Shown one piece after another: positions 60,332 through 64,000 of a stretch of DNA of 64,000 bases. The notes under the pieces are model-generated. The model did not search any database. It had not been told where the DNA came from and was given only the letters and a program-made list of their open reading frames with translations. The position numbers and the translations under genes were made by a program. Origin of the DNA: Imbricaverruca yamaguchii (Eukaryota > Arthropoda > Thecostraca > Neoverrucidae); contig JAOTOL010001660.1 of assembly GCA_034440575.1 (NCBI GenBank), forward strand, positions 434,001-498,000, in the 5' to 3' direction. The first letter of the stretch is position 1, and the number at the start of each line of letters is the position of its first letter.

Positions 60332-61235
60332 CTGCCCGCCAGACGTCGCGTCACGTCACGTCACGACACGTCACGCCGATACACGTCTAGTCTGTCGGCG
60401 GCCAGATCCATCGGCGACCGCTGTGTGTACTTCCTGCCCGCCAGACGACACACGTCAAGTCAAGTCACGTCACGTCACGTCACGACACGACACGACACGA
60501 CACGTCAGGCCGATACACGTCCGGTCTGTCGGCGGCCAGGTCCACCGGCGACCGCTGCGCGTACTTCCTGCCCGCCAGACGTCACGTCACGTCACGTCGA
60601 TACACGTCATGTCTGTCGGCGGCCAGGTCCACCGGCGACCGCTGCGCGTACTTCCTGCCCGGAAGACGTCACGTCACAACACGCCACGTCACGTCACGTC
60701 ACGACACGCCGATACACGTCCGGTCTGTCGGCGGCCAGGTCCACCGGCGACCGCTGCGCGTACTTCCTGCCCGGCAGACGTCACGTCACGTCACGTCACG
60801 TCACGACACGTCACGTCGATACACGTCATGTCTGTCGGCGGCCAGGTCCACCGGCGACCGCTGCGCGTACTTCCTGCCCGCCAGACGTCACGTCACGTCA
60901 CGTCACGTCACGACACGTCACGCCGATACACGTCATGTCTGTCGGCGACCAGGTCCACCGGCGACCGCTGCGCGTACTTCCTGCCCGGCAGACGTCACGT
61001 CACGTCACGTCACGTCGATACACGTCATGTCTCGTCACGTCCTGTCGGCGGCCAGGTACACCGGCGACCGCTGCGGGTACTTCCTGTCCGCCAGACGTCA
61101 CGTCACGTCACGTCACGTCACGTCACGCCGATACACGTCATGTCTCGTCACGTCCTGTCGGCGGCCAGGACCACCGGCGACCGCTGCGCGTACTTCCTGC
61201 CCGCCAAACGTCACGTCACGTCACGACACGCTATG
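60332..61235. repeat. About 120-bp minisatellite carrying an acceptor
   Basis: About eight units. On the minus strand each contains GGCGGGCAG|GAAGTACGCG and about 52 exonic bases matching the candidate exon at 60193-60331, separated by variable ACGTC/CACGT microrepeats. Confidence 0.9.
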
Positions 61236-61515
61236 GCCGGGAGCACATCAGACATTCCCACCAGGACTACGTCACGTCGCGGTAGGAGAGTGCATCGGAC
61301 ATTCCCACCGAGACCACGTCACGTCACGCCACGACAGGAGCGTAAGTAGGATATGCCAGATAATATTACGTCATGCCACGTCGGGACACTACGTGAAACA
61401 TTCCTCAGACCACGTCATGACACAGCATGAGAGGGCATCGGACATTCCCAGCCAGACCATGTCACGTCACAATACGACATGACAGGACATCAGACATTCC
61501 CCTTCAGACCACGTC
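61236..61515. repeat. Degenerate repeat, GACATTCCC/ACGTCACGTC units
   Basis: Four to five diverged units of 50-70 bases (TCGGACATTCCCACC ... CACGTCACGTCACG) continue the array at its far side. Confidence 0.65.
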
Positions 61516-62332
61516 ACGTCGTTCAGAATTACGTCAGTTCGTCGTATTGTTCAAATATCGGCACGGAAAGGCAACTGGTCGGGCCAGGTTCAGCTACAAC
61601 ACCGGCATCTTTACGGCGATAACCCCTAAGAACGAACGTAATCGTCCAGACAAACAGGCTGTGGACTACCATTCACGACACGTAACGACTATCTCCAGAA
61701 AAAACATTTCTGATCAGTACTTCAGCCACGTATCTAGGCGACAAGTATGAATGTTTATGTCCAGTAGTCTGTCTGTAATAGTTGCCTACTGCGCAGTAGG
61801 CCATGTCGTCGTTCGTCAGATTAAGATTTGGATCTCGGCGGGGTAATTTTTTTGTGCCTTGCTATGTAGTCATGTAAAATAAAAACAAGCATTCCCCAAA
61901 TTTTGAGTTTCAAATCTATAGAAACGAGGATCTTGTGATGTCTGCAAATTTTGTCTCCAACGCCCCAGGCGAGGGTTGGTTGGAGGTTTTTACACCGTCA
62001 CCGTTTTTCTCCTAATCAAGTTATAGCTGCCAAACAAAAACGAGCATATTGCCCGTCATCAAAGGAACACGACGGTACCCAGTTTTGAGGCTTGGGGTCA
62101 ACTGGTGACCTCCCAGGTCAGGTCAATGACCAGAATTAGGCCAAAACATGCATATGTTTTCGTTTGTGGGGGCCGCATGTTAAACATATTAGGGTTTCAG
62201 GCACCGGAAATAAATCTGATGGCCCTCTGATGCTTCTCAGATCTAATGGTGTGCCTGCTTTCAGATCTAATGACCGCCTACTTCGTCGTAAAGCTGCTGT
62301 GCTGTGAGTGATCACCGGCCAAGCCGCAAGAA
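61516..62332. other. Upstream region of the 62333 gene
   Basis: AT-rich; probably holds promoter and leader. No TATA or other element is clear. Confidence 0.35.
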
Positions 62333-63800
62333 ATGGCGACTCGCAAGAGAACTCGCTCTGAGTGCAGCACAAGGTTTACGGAGTACTTGGGGACGGGGAA
62401 GGAGATGTGTCTGACCGAGCTGCCCACCCTCCGGAACTGCCTTAGGTACGGCATCTACCTGAGGGAGATGAACCCCAAGTACCACTACGCCAGCCGCGAA
62501 TTCTTTCAGGAAATCGTCATCCAAATCAAGCAGAGGTGGGCCAGTGCTAACTTCAAGTTCCAGCCTCCCGTCATTGCGGCAGACAAGACGATCGTGGAGA
62601 GACTGCTCGAGCTGTGGGAGAAAGCCAGCAGAATAGCCAGGAAGCAAGTGACCTCAGAGAAGCAGATCAGTAAGATGGAGGAGCAGCTGGACAGACTTTT
62701 TGAAGTCACGAAGTGCCGCTGCCCAATCCTCCCCTATGAAGAGGCCAACTGCCCTGGCTGCCCCATCCCCAGCAACGTCGGGCTTCCGCCCTGCCACATC
62801 ACCTGCACTTGCCCCAGGGAGCAGGAAATCCCTGCGTTGGAAGTTTCTTTCATGATGGTCCAGAGGCAAAAGATTGGGGGGAAATCTTCATGCATGATAG
62901 GTCGTGTGGACAAGAAGGAGAGCAGCAAGCAGGTGTTGGCCTACCAGAGGAAAGAAAGGAAGGAGCAGTCAAAGCAGAGGATGGCGGAGAAGAGAAAAGA
63001 AGAAGAAAACCCGAAGAAAGCCACCATGGAAGTTAATCAATTCGTGGAAGAGCTGACGGAGGGGGAACAGATCGAGATGGAAGAGGACGAGGACTGCTAC
63101 AAGCGTGACCCCAACTTCTCTGCTAGTGCCGCTACCAGCTCCAGCACGCGCAACATGGCCAGCATCAGAAATGTCGCCATGGCCTCAATCCGGTACGGCA
63201 TGTCCTGCAACGCCACCGCAGCTATCGCCAACGCCGACATGCTCGACTACGGAGTCATTTCCAAAGACGACACCTCAAACGTCATCGACGCCAAGAAAGT
63301 CCAGCGCGCGAAGGAGGCGCTCTATAGGGAGCTGCAGGAGAAGGCGGCAATGACGTGCCAGAGGAAGGACATCGCCTGCTTGTACTTCGATGGACGGAAG
63401 GACTGGACGCTGAAGTATGAGCAGGTGGAGGGAAGTGACCAGCTCTACCCCTCGTTCCAGAAGGAAGATCACTACTCGGTGGTAGCTGAGCCCGGCGGGG
63501 ACTACCTCTTTAACTTATCACCTCCGAAGGCAGATGAGACTGCCACCGCCGCCGAGCAGATCGCCAAACGTCTGGTGCAGTGGATGCGGGAACACGGCGT
63601 CGACAAGACCATCATGCATATTGGAGGCGACTCAACCAACACCAACAGCGGCATCTGGGGCGGCGTCTTCCAATTCGTGGAGAAGATGCCGGGCAGGTCG
63701 CTGAATTGGCTGCTGTGCGGTCTCCACCTCAACGAACTTCCTCTCCGCCACCTGATCATCAACCTGGACGGGCCAACCAGCGGCGACACCGGCTTCACTT
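62333..63800 (+). CDS. Uncharacterised transposase-like protein, first exon (gene runs off window)
   Basis: An ATG in good context (AAGAAATGG) opens 489 codons ending at ACTT|GTGAGT, a strong splice donor; beyond it the frame soon hits a stop in AT-rich DNA. A cysteine cluster at residues 126-165 (C-x-C ... CPGC ... CHITCTC) could bind metal. Residues 200-250 are highly charged (Lys/Glu-rich). FDGRKDWT near residue 350, then HIGGDSTNTNSG near 428 and LLCGLHLNELPLRHL near 465, resemble the spacing of acidic residues in RNase H-fold transposases. I recognise this as a family recurring in aquatic invertebrate genomes, sometimes labelled cc8L18.2-like, with no established function. It may be a domesticated or active mobile gene. 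The family link is from memory; the motif reading is inference. Confidence 0.7.
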
Positions 63801-64000
63801 GTGAGTACTGTATCATTTACGTCAACATGTGTTGCAAGATTCGAATGTGTTCGAAATGCAAAATTTTGTCATCGACTGCACTGCTCTTTCATCTGTATCA
63901 CTGAAGGAGATATAGTCCTGTATCACTCATTGTGTATGTATCACTGATTGATATTAGTTTTGTTTTATCTTAAATGCTTTTTTTTGTCCAAGTTGAAGCA
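63801..64000 (+). other. First intron of the 62333 gene (partial)
   Basis: Begins GTGAGTACTG and is AT-rich to the window end. Confidence 0.7.

Noticed and set aside
3643..61235. CRISPR array
   Set aside because: Repeats are head-to-tail minisatellites without unique spacers, and the DNA is eukaryotic.

Overview
This is eukaryotic, almost certainly arthropod (probably crustacean) nuclear DNA. Coding sequence is split by GT-AG introns, one gene encodes a secreted protein with the arthropod DUF4789 cysteine pattern, there are tRNA-derived SINEs and decayed non-LTR and Penelope-like retroelements, and roughly a third of the window is minisatellite. Most long open frames are artefacts of tandem repeats whose unit lacks stop codons, not genes.

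Main gene. Thirteen exons on the minus strand, from 46518 down to a TAG at 1128-1130, join with matching phase at all 12 junctions into 635 residues of a glycoside hydrolase family 20 (GH20, GcnA/HexD-like) protein. Only a short N-terminus is missing. The usual GH20 Asp-Glu catalytic pair is replaced in the expected place, so it may be a pseudo-enzyme. About 1.9 kb of coding sequence is spread over 45 kb, with introns inflated by minisatellites and mobile elements. The 16-kb intron at 12045-28030 contains a complete oppositely oriented gene (17212-18838, DUF4789 secreted protein); the 7.8-kb intron at 28151-35952 contains a tRNA-Ala(CGC) gene. Two further candidate exons (51413-51633 and an ankyrin-like one at 60193-60331) lie upstream on the same strand and may be an upstream part of this gene or a neighbour. 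At the right edge a plus-strand gene begins at 62333, an uncharacterised family with an RNase H/transposase-like motif pattern, and its first exon ends at 63800.

The main discovery is that several minisatellites were seeded at exon-intron boundaries of the GH20-like gene. Their units contain the splice site of the adjoining exon plus a slice of that exon, so a true 5' or 3' splice site is followed or preceded by 2-21 near-identical copies. This is seen at exons ending at 3643 and 6157, starting at 43458 and 28150, and on both sides of the exon at 11935-12044; the two candidate upstream exons show the same design.

Mobile DNA. There are four copies of one tRNA-derived SINE (three with clear target duplications), five copies of a second, and a series of minute (26-67 bp) insertions with 11-15 bp target duplications that share one 3' end and look like 5'-truncated retrotransposition products. 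Also present are a hAT-like non-autonomous element with an 8-bp duplication, other inverted-repeat elements, two non-LTR fragments and a Penelope-like fragment.

Limits: no alignments or gene predictors were run. Family calls rest on recognition of motifs and splice junctions were chosen by eye, although phase agreement across 12 junctions is strong internal support.
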